Shown here: in pieces, positions 1 through 8,924 of the stretch | Position numbering within the stretch: the stretch's first letter is position 1 | How the letters are laid out: the number at the start of each line of letters is the position of its first letter | IMG/VR virus record: IMGVR_UViG_3300036939_000057 | Coordinates: 1-40,377 of that record | Reading direction: 5' to 3' (one strand) | From: a virus | Length of the DNA stretch: 40,377 nucleotides | The notes under the pieces: model-generated | What the model was told of the DNA's origin: nothing | The model's input: only the letters and a program-made list of their open reading frames with translations | The model's database searches: none | Translations under genes and position numbers: made by a program

Positions 1-36
1 TTGCCTGAGAAAGATGTGGAAGATTTGGAGCGTAAG

Positions 37-62
37 GAAAAACTAAAAGGCTTCGAAAAGCC
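37..62 (-). terminator. Host tRNA-Gly terminator, now left of attL
   Basis: On the minus strand a GGCTT/AAGCC stem with a TTCG tetraloop is followed by TTTTAGTTTTT. Before integration this would have ended tRNA-Gly transcription about 27 nt past the tRNA 3' end. In the lysogen it lies downstream of the leftward phage late operon. Confidence 0.7.
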
Positions 63-77
63 CTCTGATGCGCTAAG

Positions 78-127
78 GATTAGTATTGAAGCGGGCGACG
101 AGACTCGAACTCGCAACCCTCAGCTTG
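78..127. repeat. attL: 50-bp direct repeat with 3' remnant of tRNA-Gly
   Basis: Identical to 40251..40300. Positions 90..127 equal the last 38 nt of the tRNA (minus strand): discriminator U, acceptor 3' strand, T arm, variable loop, 3' anticodon stem and three anticodon-loop bases. Identity stops inside the anticodon loop, as is usual for tyrosine-recombinase crossover sites in tRNA genes. The 5' half of the tRNA is absent here, so this copy is not functional. Confidence 0.95.
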
Positions 128-189
128 ACTTGCAATGACGCTGCAAATAGCAGCAGGAAGAGGATTTATACTATGACCGTTTTAGGGTG

Positions 190-213
190 TCCACTTTTTC
201 GTCCACTATTTCG
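190..213 (+). repeat. Left arm-site candidate: two tandem 12-mers
   Basis: Two adjacent 12-mers, TCCACTTTTTCG and TCCACTATTTCG, differ at one position. The 16-mer CACTTTTTCGTCCACT at 192..207 recurs exactly at 40151..40166, just inside attR and in the same orientation. Paired repeats inside both ends of a prophage are typical integrase arm-binding sites. The repeat overlaps the end of the spike gene. Confidence 0.55.
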
Positions 214-2944
214 CGACCCACGCGGCAGACTCGCACACGTAATAACTCGTGCCCACGCCGCCGTCAGTCCGCGAATAAATCGAGCCGGTTGTGCAGACGC
301 CCGCCGGCGCGCCCGCGCCCCGCGTCCATGACGCCGTCCCACCGAGAGACACTGAGCTGAAAATTGTCGTCCCTGCGCCGAGCGTGGTGCCGTATTCAGA
401 TGATGACGCGCCACGGACGATTCCGATATTCGCATTGGCGTAGTTCAGGAAGTCGTTGTTCTTGTAGACGACCGTGTTCACTCCGGATTCCACAATTCTC
501 GGGTCGCCGTTGCCGCTCAGCAGAGCGATGAAATTGTCTGCGACTCGCCCGCCATCAACGCTCCCCATCTCGACCGAATAGCTGCCGCCTGCACCGGAGT
601 TCAGGATTTCATTATTACGAATCCTCGGCCGTAGGTGCGCCCCCGTCTCATAGAGACGAATGGCCGCGCTGTTCGCACCCTTAATGAAGTTGTCGGCTAT
701 CAGTAAATCCTCGGTCGTCCCCGAGACCAGTATTCCGAGCGTGAGGAAGGTCGAGGAAGAGTGCGCGCCGCCGATGATCTGGTTGCCCGTCACGGTGATG
801 CGCTTTGCCGTCGAGCCTGAGACGCCCTGCACACCTATCCCGTTAATCGCGCCGGCGTAGGTAGAGCCTTCCAGGTTGATCCAGTTCCCGGTTATCTCGC
901 CGTCAGACATGAGGTCTGTCGGTTCATTAGGCTCCAGGTCAATCACGGTGAAACTTTGGAAGCGAGAGTCCTGCTGCCAGAAATAATTCTTTCTGAAAGA
1001 GAAGTGTGAGCAGTTGACGCACGCGAGGCACTGGGAACGAACATTTTTAAAGGTCACGTTCTCAACCACTATTTCGGTTGCGTATCGTCCCAGACTCTCC
1101 GGGTCGGTGCCGAGGGTAGAGGATGCGCCGGCGGCGATGCCAATTGCCCGGACGCCGTCGATGGTCATGTTACGCACGCTGCAATTGTGGCAGTTGCCGA
1201 GCGTGATCGCGCCGGCCGCCGCGCCATGGTTGTTCCCTGCGCCCCTGATGGTGCCGCCCCGGATGTGGATGTTTTTGGAGGGGCGACCGTTCTCAGTGGC
1301 TGTGTTGTAAGCGACGATCACGTAGTAGTTGATCTCCATCGTCACGGTCGGGTTCTGCTCGATGACCGTGCCGGGCATGAGTTCGATCATGTTGTTGCCG
1401 CGCGGCTGGAGCGCCCCGTTCGTCGTCGTCGTGGTGTAGACTCCCGACAACACCAGGTTGTGGCCGACGGCCAGTTCGATAGGCGTGGAGATGACGCCAC
1501 CACCCGTATGGATGATAGTTCCCCGCGTCGAGCCGAGCGCCGCGCCTGCCGCGTTGACCTTCGCGCCAACGTCGCTGCCAGCGAGCAGGTCAGAGAAGAA
1601 GAGGCGTCCTGACACGCCCGAGGTGGATAGTCCCGCCGCGTTCACGCGCACCACCGTCTGATTTGCGATTTGCAGATCGATCACGCCGACGCCGTCGGTG
1701 TTAGTATCCGCGCCGATAGTGGTCGAGCCGGTGTTGGTCACGCCGCCCGTCGCTCCCGCCAGCCCTGTAATGCCAGCCCCGTTACCGACGAAGCTGTTCG
1801 CCGTCACCGTCCCGCTGGAGTTGATGTTGCCCACTGCGGTCGTGCCGGTGATGGTTGGATTAGTGATCGAAGGACTTGTGATCGAAGCTCCGGAGATGGT
1901 CGTGCCCGTCTGCGTCCCCCCGGTAATCGCCGGCGTCGTGATCGTCGGCATCGTGAGCGTTACGCCCGACTGCGTCCCGCCGGTAATGGTCGGGGCCGCG
2001 AGCGTCGCCGTGGTCAGAGTTTTACCGGAGAGCGTCGCCGGCAGTTCGGCGTTTTTGATGTTGCTGTAGGTCGTCGCCGAGAGCGTGCCGTTCACTGTTA
2101 CTGTTGAGCCGCTCTGACTGACAATCGAGTCGGAGAGGTTCACGCCGTTCCAGTATTGCAGTCGCCCCGTCGTGCGCCCTTCTCCGACGAGCTGCGAGAG
2201 CGCCGCCGCGGTCACCGCCGCGGTCAGGGACGCGACTCCGGCCTGCGACGCGAAGGTGTATTGCGCCGCCAGGTTCGTATCGAGAACTTTGTACGGGGCG
2301 AGGTTGATCGTCGTCGTCGAGAGCGGGATGTCGTAAACGCCGACGAAGGTCTGCTTGCCTGCGCCGCTCGTGTAATAGACCTGGTAGTAGGCCGCAGGCG
2401 AGAGGAGCCGCGAAGGGTAGACGGAGAGGTCGAAGACGCCGTTCGTGAGCGAGGCCGAGACGCTCGTGCCGACGGGAATTAAACCATCCGGCGCCGTCAC
2501 GGTCTGCGTCAGGATGAAGGTTACTTTGCCGCTCGCGGGGCCGCCGCCCGGATCTGTGATCGAGTCCCTGATGCGCGTCTTCGCGTTCGAGACGGTGAGC
2601 GTCACGGTGCCGGCCGCCGACGTGTCGCCGCCCGACGTGACCGTGTAGGTGAACGAGTCCGCGCCGACATAATTTGCGACCGGCGTGTAGATCGCCGTCC
2701 CCGTCGCGGCGTTGAAGCCGGAGAGAGCGCCGTGCGAGGGATTGCCCACTATTGCGTAAGTGAGCGCCGTGCCGTCCGCATCCGAGCCCTGCAGTTGGAC
2801 GATGTTCTGTCTATTGGCTGCCGTCGTCGCCGAGAACGACGTGGCCACCGGCGCGGCGAAGATCGGTGACGTGGCGGCCATTGCCACGGGCGCCTGCGCG
2901 AACGCCAGCAGCAGCACGAGTGTGAGCGATAGAATTTTATTCAT
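206..2944 (-). CDS. Exported beta-helix tail spike-like protein
   Basis: A 912-aa protein and the last gene of the late operon. Residues 1-23 form a clear Sec signal peptide (K near the start, Leu-rich core, AMA cleavage site). Residues about 27-115 resemble a cadherin/Ig-like tandem-repeat domain. Residues about 300-400 are Thr/Ile/Gly-rich repeats (TITGGTQ, SITNPTI), as in phage fibre shafts. Residues about 450-850 alternate short strands with Asn/Gly turns and read as a right-handed parallel beta-helix of the pectate-lyase/tailspike type. The C-terminus is a small Cys/Tyr-containing cap. The position after hub and fibre genes suggests receptor binding or polysaccharide depolymerisation. 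A signal peptide is unexpected for a virion protein assembled in the cytoplasm. It could instead be an exported surface protein. The RBS GAGGAAA is well placed for ATG 2944. Confidence 0.75.
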   Translation of the reverse strand: MNKILSLTLVLLLAFAQAPVAMAATSPIFAAPVATSFSATTAANRQNIVQLQGSDADGTALTYAIVGNPSHGALSGFNAATGTAIYTPVANYVGADSFTYTVTSGGDTSAAGTVTLTVSNAKTRIRDSITDPGGGPASGKVTFILTQTVTAPDGLIPVGTSVSASLTNGVFDLSVYPSRLLSPAAYYQVYYTSGAGKQTFVGVYDIPLSTTTINLAPYKVLDTNLAAQYTFASQAGVASLTAAVTAAALSQLVGEGRTTGRLQYWNGVNLSDSIVSQSGSTVTVNGTLSATTYSNIKNAELPATLSGKTLTTATLAAPTITGGTQSGVTLTMPTITTPAITGGTQTGTTISGASITSPSITNPTITGTTAVGNINSSGTVTANSFVGNGAGITGLAGATGGVTNTGSTTIGADTNTDGVGVIDLQIANQTVVRVNAAGLSTSGVSGRLFFSDLLAGSDVGAKVNAAGAALGSTRGTIIHTGGGVISTPIELAVGHNLVLSGVYTTTTTNGALQPRGNNMIELMPGTVIEQNPTVTMEINYYVIVAYNTATENGRPSKNIHIRGGTIRGAGNNHGAAAGAITLGNCHNCSVRNMTIDGVRAIGIAAGASSTLGTDPESLGRYATEIVVENVTFKNVRSQCLACVNCSHFSFRKNYFWQQDSRFQSFTVIDLEPNEPTDLMSDGEITGNWINLEGSTYAGAINGIGVQGVSGSTAKRITVTGNQIIGGAHSSSTFLTLGILVSGTTEDLLIADNFIKGANSAAIRLYETGAHLRPRIRNNEILNSGAGGSYSVEMGSVDGGRVADNFIALLSGNGDPRIVESGVNTVVYKNNDFLNYANANIGIVRGASSSEYGTTLGAGTTIFSSVSLGGTASWTRGAGAPAGVCTTGSIYSRTDGGVGTSYYVCESAAWVAK

Positions 2945-2958
2945 CTTAGGTTTCCTCT

Positions 2959-4338
2959 CTAGTTAATCAGTCGCCACGCGACGACGCCCGAGTCGTCACC
3001 GTTCGAGCTGGTGATGGTGAAAGAACTTGCCTCTGTGCGCGCCGAGATGCGCAGCGCCCCGGACGTGAAATCGTCTTGAGCCGTCAGGAAGATTTTGGAA
3101 GCGGAGGTGACATTTGCGTCCGAGACGACGCAAACGCCGGCATTAAGCGTGCAGGTGCCGAGGCGTTCGAGCGCGACGGCCGTCCCGTTCGTTCCCGTGG
3201 TGCGCGTGCCGTTGGCGTTGGCGAGCGTCGCCGCGCTGCCCGACGTGCCGCGATATTTGAGCGCGCCCGATTCCACGTAGACCTGCCCAATGCCAGCCGG
3301 GGAAGTGGTCGGCGCGGTGGCGTTGGCGAGCGAGAGCACGTTAGCCGCGGAGGTCCCGGCGGAGGCCGTCCCGATCCCGACGTTTCCGGAAGCATCTATG
3401 TGAAGTCTCGTTGTCGCTCCCGTCCCGAAAGTCCCGGCGGCGATGGTCGCCCGCGCGTTCGACTCGATCTTGAAGATGCCGGTGCTGTCGTAGGCGAGCG
3501 TGACCGAGGAGCCGGCGGCACCCATCGCCCCGATCTTTCCGTCCGTCCGATCCACGAGGAAGGCGCTGGAGCTGCCCGTATTCTGGAACAGCCCTCTCCC
3601 GACGACGTGCAGAGTTTGCGTGGGCCCGCTCGTGCCGACACCCAGGCGCTCGGTCGCGCTGTCCCAGAAAAACTTGCTGTTACTTTGCGAGTAGACGCCC
3701 GATGCTCCCGCGAATATGACGCTCCCCTGAGTGAAGGCCGTGCCCACACCCGTACCGCCGCGTAGCACGCCGAGCGTCCCGGTCGTGAGGTCGCCGGCCG
3801 AGCGCGTCGCCAGATCGGCGAGCGAAGATGTCGTCTTATCGATCTGCGCCCAGGTGTAATCACCCGACGCCGCGACGACGGCGCCCGCGCGCCCGAAGAC
3901 GGAAGTGACCGCGGCGGGAAGCGCCGCCCAGGTTTGATCGCCTCTCAGGTATGTGCTGCTCGATGCCGTGCCGCTTCCGAGCCGCGCCGTCGCGAAAATG
4001 CCGGAGGAAGTTTTCGCGGCACTCAGGCCCGGCAGATCGGCCTCGACGACGGCACGCCACGAGGGCAGCCCGTAAGAGCCGTCGGGCGATGCGTAGAAGA
4101 GATTTCCATTCTGCGACGTGGCCGTGCCTGAAGATGCGCCCGCGGTGCAGTTGATGACGGCCATGCGCCCTGAGAACGTGACGCAGCCCGGGGGCACGCG
4201 CAGCTCGTTGACGCCGTTGAAGCTCTTCTGGCCGTCGGAGACTTTGAGCGTCGGGGTCGTGGCGCTTCTGCCCTGCGCGAGCGCGGCGCCGCTGCAGAAC
4301 AGGAACAGGATGATCACGGAAACAATTGTTTTTCGCAT
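2959..4338 (-). CDS. Tail fibre-like protein with Sec signal peptide
   Basis: A 459-aa protein. Residues 1-21 form a signal peptide (RK, hydrophobic core, cleavage after ALA). The rest has the low-complexity Gly/Ala/Ser/Thr composition of fibre shafts, including LGVGTSGPTQTLHV and GNVGIGT motifs and a GQVYVESGALKYRG segment, which are common in phage fibre and S74-chaperone-type proteins. No S74 chaperone itself is seen. The start codon overlaps the upstream stop (TAATG), and AGGAG lies at suitable spacing, so it is translationally coupled to the upstream tail gene. That makes a virion role likely despite the signal peptide. The next gene also has a signal peptide, so the pair may share an unusual export route. 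Confidence 0.7.
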   Translation of the reverse strand: MRKTIVSVIILFLFCSGAALAQGRSATTPTLKVSDGQKSFNGVNELRVPPGCVTFSGRMAVINCTAGASSGTATSQNGNLFYASPDGSYGLPSWRAVVEADLPGLSAAKTSSGIFATARLGSGTASSSTYLRGDQTWAALPAAVTSVFGRAGAVVAASGDYTWAQIDKTTSSLADLATRSAGDLTTGTLGVLRGGTGVGTAFTQGSVIFAGASGVYSQSNSKFFWDSATERLGVGTSGPTQTLHVVGRGLFQNTGSSSAFLVDRTDGKIGAMGAAGSSVTLAYDSTGIFKIESNARATIAAGTFGTGATTRLHIDASGNVGIGTASAGTSAANVLSLANATAPTTSPAGIGQVYVESGALKYRGTSGSAATLANANGTRTTGTNGTAVALERLGTCTLNAGVCVVSDANVTSASKIFLTAQDDFTSGALRISARTEASSFTITSSNGDDSGVVAWRLIN

Positions 4339-5570
4339 TAGCTAAGCTCCTCATAATCGACTTTGAAGCGAGGTGTCGGGTCGAAGTCTCCGGTCGAGCC
4401 GCCGAGCGTCTCGCCTTCACTCGCGAAGGTCAGCGTCAGCACTTCGGACTCCGCTCCGTAAGCGCCGCCCGACGAGTGCGCGACTGTCACGTAGATCGTC
4501 CGTTCGAGCTTGACCGGCACGGGCGAGAGCGCGCAGGCGATGCGCCTCCAGACTGCGTCGGCGTCATCCGCCCCGGCCAGGTCGCCGAAGGCGAGGCGGC
4601 TCTCGCCCATCGCGGCCGCGCCCGCCGTGTTGTTCTCGATGAGCGTGTCGCCGATCCAGAGATCCGCGGTCAGGCCGCCCGCCGCGACGACGAGCCGCAC
4701 CTTCGCGTCGCCGTGCGCGTGTGACGTGCCGCCGTTCAACTTCACTTCATCGGCGTCGAAGGTCAGCTCGTACAGGTGCACCCCGTTTTCGACGACGACG
4801 GCGACGCATTCGGCCGGTCCCGCCGCCTCCGTGGCCGTCACGCCGGGCGCATCGAGTTCGAGCGTGACGCCGCCCGCGAAAGGAGCCGCGGGGAAATCGT
4901 CTTTCGTGTAGTAGGTGGCGGAGTTGAGGCCGGTCGAGTTGATGCGCCAGCCGTCGCCCACCGCTTCCGCCGGCGCGGCCCCGACTTTCGTGAATCCGCT
5001 CTCCGCCGGGTCGCCGCCGCTGAAGGAGAAGACTGGGGTGAACGTGCCCGTGCGCGAGATGTCGATATAGTCGCCCAACTGGCCGCCCACGGCGACGCTC
5101 TCGGCCGTCGTCGGATTGACGAGCGCGCCGCCGTCGAGGCTCTCGGCTATCTTCAGTCGGCGCTTGCTCGCGAATTTCGTGTAGCCGCTCACGCCGACGG
5201 TGACGCTCTCCGCAGTGGCGTCGCCGACCTGCCCGATTGCCGGCGCGGCCGTCTCACGCTTGAAGGGAACGCCCACCTGCACCGCGTCTTCGAGCGACGA
5301 GACATCGGGCGTCCCGTCCGCGGAGTAGGAGATGAAGTAGAAAAGCAGGTTCTTGTCCGTGACCGGGTTGTTCGGGATCGATAGTTTTCCAGTACTGGGG
5401 AAGCGGCCGAGCGAGACGGCCGCCCCGGCGAAGCGCCCGTCCGCATCGAGTTCCCTTCTGAAGACCTCGACCTCGACGGCCTCGCCGTGGGCCGGCGGAT
5501 ACCACGTCTCGCGCGCCTGCGGCCTGAGCACGACGTTCTGTCCTCCGCTCGGTTTGAGGATGATGTCCAT
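4338..5570 (-). CDS. Putative minor tail/fibre-base protein with lectin-like domain
   Basis: A 410-aa acidic beta-rich protein without signal peptide. The N-terminal part (about 1-150) looks like stacked small beta domains. Residues about 165-345 (YIDISRTGTF, WRINSTGL, LYELTFDADEVKLNGG, VRLVVAAGGLTADLWIGD) resemble a concanavalin/LamG-type jelly roll, a fold often used for glycan binding. It lies between the hub protein and the exported fibres, and its stop overlaps the start of the next gene. I do not recognise a named family. A role as adaptor or fibre base is inferred from position. Confidence 0.6.
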   Translation of the reverse strand: MDIILKPSGGQNVVLRPQARETWYPPAHGEAVEVEVFRRELDADGRFAGAAVSLGRFPSTGKLSIPNNPVTDKNLLFYFISYSADGTPDVSSLEDAVQVGVPFKRETAAPAIGQVGDATAESVTVGVSGYTKFASKRRLKIAESLDGGALVNPTTAESVAVGGQLGDYIDISRTGTFTPVFSFSGGDPAESGFTKVGAAPAEAVGDGWRINSTGLNSATYYTKDDFPAAPFAGGVTLELDAPGVTATEAAGPAECVAVVVENGVHLYELTFDADEVKLNGGTSHAHGDAKVRLVVAAGGLTADLWIGDTLIENNTAGAAAMGESRLAFGDLAGADDADAVWRRIACALSPVPVKLERTIYVTVAHSSGGAYGAESEVLTLTFASEGETLGGSTGDFDPTPRFKVDYEELS

Positions 5571-5813
5571 CTACACCGTCTCCTGTTCGGCAAAGCCGTT
5601 CAATCCGTCGGCGCGCGTCACGCTGAAGCGCACGAGGGTGCCCGCGTCCACGTCGAGCGCGCCGCCGGCGATGATGCCGAAGGCGTTCGATTGCAACGGG
5701 TCGAGCGCGACGTTGTTCGTCACGTCGTAGACCTGCACGGCCTGGTTCGGCACCGGCGTGAACGTCCCGTCGTTGTTGTCGATGCGAAGGGTGAACGCGT
5801 TGAAGCTAGACAT
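5571..5813 (-). CDS. Small tail-associated beta protein
   Basis: An 80-aa protein starting FNAFTLRIDNNDGTFTPVPNQ, with regular beta-strand periodicity and no membrane segment. Its ATG overlaps the stop of the hub gene (ATGA), and it ends directly against the next gene, so it is co-translated with tail-tip genes. No family recognised. It is probably a small structural or adaptor domain of the tail tip. Confidence 0.6.
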   Translation of the reverse strand: MSSFNAFTLRIDNNDGTFTPVPNQAVQVYDVTNNVALDPLQSNAFGIIAGGALDVDAGTLVRFSVTRADGLNGFAEQETV

Positions 5814-8026
5814 CAGAAAGTCCTCTGGAATTCGATCTCGATGGCGTCGTAGGAGAAGTCCACCCCGGTGATGAGCGGCGAGGGTGGCCGCTTCCAGCGC
5901 AGCAGCTCGTACGGGTCGAAATCTTCACCGCCGCCGTCGTCGTCCGGCGGCTCGATGATCTCTTCCATGTTTGCGTAATACTCGACCGGGTAAGCCTGCG
6001 CCGAGACTTCAACGAGGAGGTTCGGTAGCTGCCGGACGCTGCGCACGCGGAAGTACTCGAACTTCTGCACGCCCGTGCGCCGGTTGACGAGGCTCCGGGA
6101 GAGCACGCGGATGACCCGCGACTTGTAGAGCGAGAGCGCCTGCGTGAAGAAGGTCTGGAACCGGATGCGCTGGTTGTTCACGAGGCCGCCCTCGTCGAAC
6201 TCGCCGAGGTCGCGCAAGGTGACGCCGAGGCGCGACGCCTCGCCCTTCGTCGTCACGCCGAGCAACTTGTAGGGCTTCTCGACGACGCGCCGGCCCGTGT
6301 CGCCGAAAGCGCGGCCGGCGCGCAGTTGCGCCTCGACCGAATCGAAGGTGAGCGGGTGCTCCTGGTAGTCGCGCTCTTTATCGTCGAAGGTGACGACGAT
6401 GCTGTTCGGCAACTCACGGTCCGACATGCTCGTGCGCGTGAGCGTTGACTTCCCCGTCGTCTCATCCCGGATGATGTTCCGGTCGTCGCCGTAGTCGGTG
6501 AAGAGGAGCGCGGCGTCGAGTTCCTCCTGCGAGAGCCGCTTGAGCGGGAAGACGCGGAGCTTGCCCTGGTAGGGAAAGGGCACGGTGCAGCGGCCGGCGA
6601 GACAGATGTCGTTGATCTGCTGCTGCGCCGTCCGGTCAATCAGTTCCGCGTTGAAGGTCGAGCGCCGGCCGGTGTAGACGTTGCCCTCCGGGTCGGTGAA
6701 GCTCAGGTAGTCGTTGAACCACTCGTCGAGCGGGATGAAGTCCGACTCGATGGCGAAGCGCGCGACGTCCGAGCCGAGTCCCCATCGCTTGTTCCGGAGA
6801 GCTTCGAGGAGCCACCACGCGCGCGAAGCTGTGTAGGCCGGCGTGAATGTCGTCTCGTCCGTGTAGACGCGCACGTCGTTCTTGCCGCGCGCGTGGACCT
6901 CGGTCGGGATGCCCGCCGGGTCAACGTTGCGAAAGTCGCCCTGCAGCACGACCTGCAGCGTGGCGGTGCCGCTGTAGTTGTTCTCGCCGGGCGAGAAGCC
7001 GGAGCCGGGCTGGCGCAGCCAGCCGAGACGAACGCCCCAATGCGCTGGCTGAATGAGCGCGTTGTTGACGCGCGGCTGCGTGAGAGCGTCGAGGACTCCT
7101 TCGGAGACGCCGTATTTGAGTTTGATACTGCCCTTCTCCGGCTCCTTCGGATTGCCCACCTCGACGACGTGCGCGAGCAGGTCGAGGTCGCGCACGGTGC
7201 GCTCGCCGGCGATGACGCGCAAAGGGCGCTTCAGATTGTTCTCGTTGCCGCGCGTCGTGGCGATGACGCCGCGCGACCCGACCGGGTAAGACTTGGTGGC
7301 CGTGTCGAAGGCGAGGAAGGACGGAGCCTCGGTCGCCCCATCCGGTTCGAGCCGGGCGATGCAGGCCGCGCGCGTATTGCGCGGGCAGAAGGTGTAAGCC
7401 TGGCCGGTGTTCGGGTCGAGGTTGCCGACGTCGCCGCCGATGTGCCGGTTGTAAGGACAGTCGTGCTCGTCGATCTCTTCCTGCGTCGAGAGCAGCGCGC
7501 CGAAGACCGCCTGGCACGTGTTGAAGAAGGCGCGACGCGGGAGCGGGAGTTCGAGCGACATGAAGCCGTTCTCGGCGCTGGCCGTGAACCTTTCCTCGTC
7601 GGCATCTTCCGGCGGCCGCAGGTGCCCGAACCACATGCTCAGCAGTAAATCGACTTGCGGGAAATACAGAAACACCTCGATGCGCACGCCCTCGCCGTGC
7701 GTCTCGAAGAGGTCGGAGATGACGTGATCGCCGTCCCACAAATTGAGCGCGACCGAATCGTCGCTGGTGCCGCTGTCGCGCGTGACGTCGAGGAACTGGC
7801 CGCCCTCCAGCCGCGGCTCGACGACGGCGTCGCCGAGGTGCGCGCGCAGGCCGGGGAAGATGTCGTTGACGAAGGTGGAAGCGTAAAAGACTCGGCCGTC
7901 GGGCGACGGCCAATCCGCCGCGGCGAGTTCGGCGACCTGAACGGAAGGCCCGCCGGCGCGCGCGGCTGCGATGAGCCCCGTCAGGGCTTCGAGCTTGGCC
8001 TGGTCTAGTGCGCTCAGTTCCGGCAT
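5813..8026 (-). CDS. Tail hub/tip protein (gpL/gpJ-like)
   Basis: A 737-aa protein just before the fibre genes. The N-terminal ~280 residues resemble phage hub proteins of the DUF2163/BR0599 type, with a four-cysteine pattern (NTCQAVFG, EHDCPYN, TFCPRNTRAAC) like the metal/Fe-S-binding Cys cluster of lambda gpL. The middle and C-terminal part (about 300-690) resembles the gpJ-like tip: ASRAWWLLEALRNKRWGLG, then a domain in which an earlier polypeptide is probed (AELIDRTAQQQINDICLAGRC). The C-terminus has an acidic DDDGGGEDFDPYELLRW linker. It probably closes the tail tube and carries fibres. Fusion of the two roles in one chain is inferred from motif order. Confidence 0.7.
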   Translation of the reverse strand: MPELSALDQAKLEALTGLIAAARAGGPSVQVAELAAADWPSPDGRVFYASTFVNDIFPGLRAHLGDAVVEPRLEGGQFLDVTRDSGTSDDSVALNLWDGDHVISDLFETHGEGVRIEVFLYFPQVDLLLSMWFGHLRPPEDADEERFTASAENGFMSLELPLPRRAFFNTCQAVFGALLSTQEEIDEHDCPYNRHIGGDVGNLDPNTGQAYTFCPRNTRAACIARLEPDGATEAPSFLAFDTATKSYPVGSRGVIATTRGNENNLKRPLRVIAGERTVRDLDLLAHVVEVGNPKEPEKGSIKLKYGVSEGVLDALTQPRVNNALIQPAHWGVRLGWLRQPGSGFSPGENNYSGTATLQVVLQGDFRNVDPAGIPTEVHARGKNDVRVYTDETTFTPAYTASRAWWLLEALRNKRWGLGSDVARFAIESDFIPLDEWFNDYLSFTDPEGNVYTGRRSTFNAELIDRTAQQQINDICLAGRCTVPFPYQGKLRVFPLKRLSQEELDAALLFTDYGDDRNIIRDETTGKSTLTRTSMSDRELPNSIVVTFDDKERDYQEHPLTFDSVEAQLRAGRAFGDTGRRVVEKPYKLLGVTTKGEASRLGVTLRDLGEFDEGGLVNNQRIRFQTFFTQALSLYKSRVIRVLSRSLVNRRTGVQKFEYFRVRSVRQLPNLLVEVSAQAYPVEYYANMEEIIEPPDDDGGGEDFDPYELLRWKRPPSPLITGVDFSYDAIEIEFQRTF

Positions 8027-8029
8027 GAA

Positions 8030-8452
8030 TTACTTCGACGGCGCGACCGGCGACGGCGCGTCCTTGATGTTGAGGTAGATCTCTTCGGTGGCCACCGCGG
8101 CCAACAGCCGGGCGAAGAGTTTGTCGAACGCGGCGCGGCTCTCGCCGACGAAATCTTTCCCCTTGGTGCGGCCGACGAGGATGCAGCCCTCGGTGTCGGC
8201 CGCAACGTTCCCGGAGTGAATGCGCACGCCCTCGAACTGCGGGACGTTCAGGAGGAGCGGCAGCAACCGCTTGAAGCGGCGCGACTGGGTAATGATCACC
8301 CGGTATCTGCCGGCGGGGATGGCTGTCATCCCTTTGACCTTGACCGGGCGGATGCAGTCTTCGAGCGTGTAGCACTCGAAGACACCGTCGATGCTCAGTT
8401 CGCCGGTGGTTGACCTGCCGGTCAGATTTGTGCGCGCCAGTCGAAGCTCCAT
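8030..8452 (-). CDS. DUF5675 family protein, possible cell-wall-active protein
   Basis: A 140-aa protein starting MELRLARTNLTGRSTTGEL, matching the DUF5675 pattern: CYTLED near residue 30, IPAGRYRVI, then GVRIHSGNVAADTEGCILVG. The H-x-G...T-x-GC motif recalls L,D-transpeptidase-like active sites, but an enzymatic role is not established for this family. It sits between two tail genes rather than in the lysis cassette. No stand-alone endolysin is recognisable elsewhere, so this is one candidate for cell-wall access. There is no signal peptide or membrane segment. Confidence 0.65.
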   Translation of the reverse strand: MELRLARTNLTGRSTTGELSIDGVFECYTLEDCIRPVKVKGMTAIPAGRYRVIITQSRRFKRLLPLLLNVPQFEGVRIHSGNVAADTEGCILVGRTKGKDFVGESRAAFDKLFARLLAAVATEEIYLNIKDAPSPVAPSK

Positions 8453-8462
8453 CTCTCACTCC

Positions 8463-8924
8463 TCAAATACTGTCGTTGTTCTCCGTCAACCCCGGATCGC
8501 TCTGCGATTCGACGCCATGGACGCGCCGCTGCCGGAACGTCAGGCCGGTCGAGTAGGCGAGGCTGCAGAGCATCCCGTAATCGAGTTCCTCTTCCACGAT
8601 CTCGACGAGGAAGTCCTGCTTGAGAAAGGGATCTCTCAGCCAGAAAGGCTTGAAGGCGTTGGCGACGTTATGCCGGACGTAGAACTCCCAGAGGTACAGG
8701 GCGCGCGTCTGCAGGCCGTGCGCGCCCGCGTTGATGTTGTAATCCTCGGTGTGAGGCAAGACGGCTATCTTCACCTTCCACCTGCGCAGGCCGGCGGGCG
8801 AGCCGATGACGGCGCCCTCGGCGTAGCCATCGCCGTAAGAGGCGCGCAAAGTGAACCCGCGGACTGTCGTCCCCTCGAAGAGGAAGCCCTCCGTGTTCAG
8901 CCGCTCTGTCTGCTCGTCGCTCAC
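8463..8924 (-). CDS. Minor tail protein
   Basis: A 153-aa protein with GTG start overlapping the tape-measure stop (GTGA). It is soluble and beta-rich (FTLRASYGDGYAEG, RRWKVKIAVLP, KPFWLRDPFLKQDFLVEI). Its place directly after the tape measure is where lambda-like phages encode gpM-like distal tail proteins. The W-R-D-P-F pattern resembles short tail proteins of the DUF2460/gpM kind, but I cannot assign it firmly. Confidence 0.6.
   Translation of the reverse strand: MSDEQTERLNTEGFLFEGTTVRGFTLRASYGDGYAEGAVIGSPAGLRRWKVKIAVLPHTEDYNINAGAHGLQTRALYLWEFYVRHNVANAFKPFWLRDPFLKQDFLVEIVEEELDYGMLCSLAYSTGLTFRQRRVHGVESQSDPGLTENNDSI

Noticed and set aside
1-77. Host protein-coding fragment at the left edge
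   Set aside because: Only 77 bp, dominated by the tRNA terminator; too short to support a gene.
6921-8459. 512-codon minus-strand frame overlapping hub and DUF5675 genes
   Set aside because: Arg-rich, low-complexity reading of another frame; the overlapped genes have family motifs and start/stop coupling.
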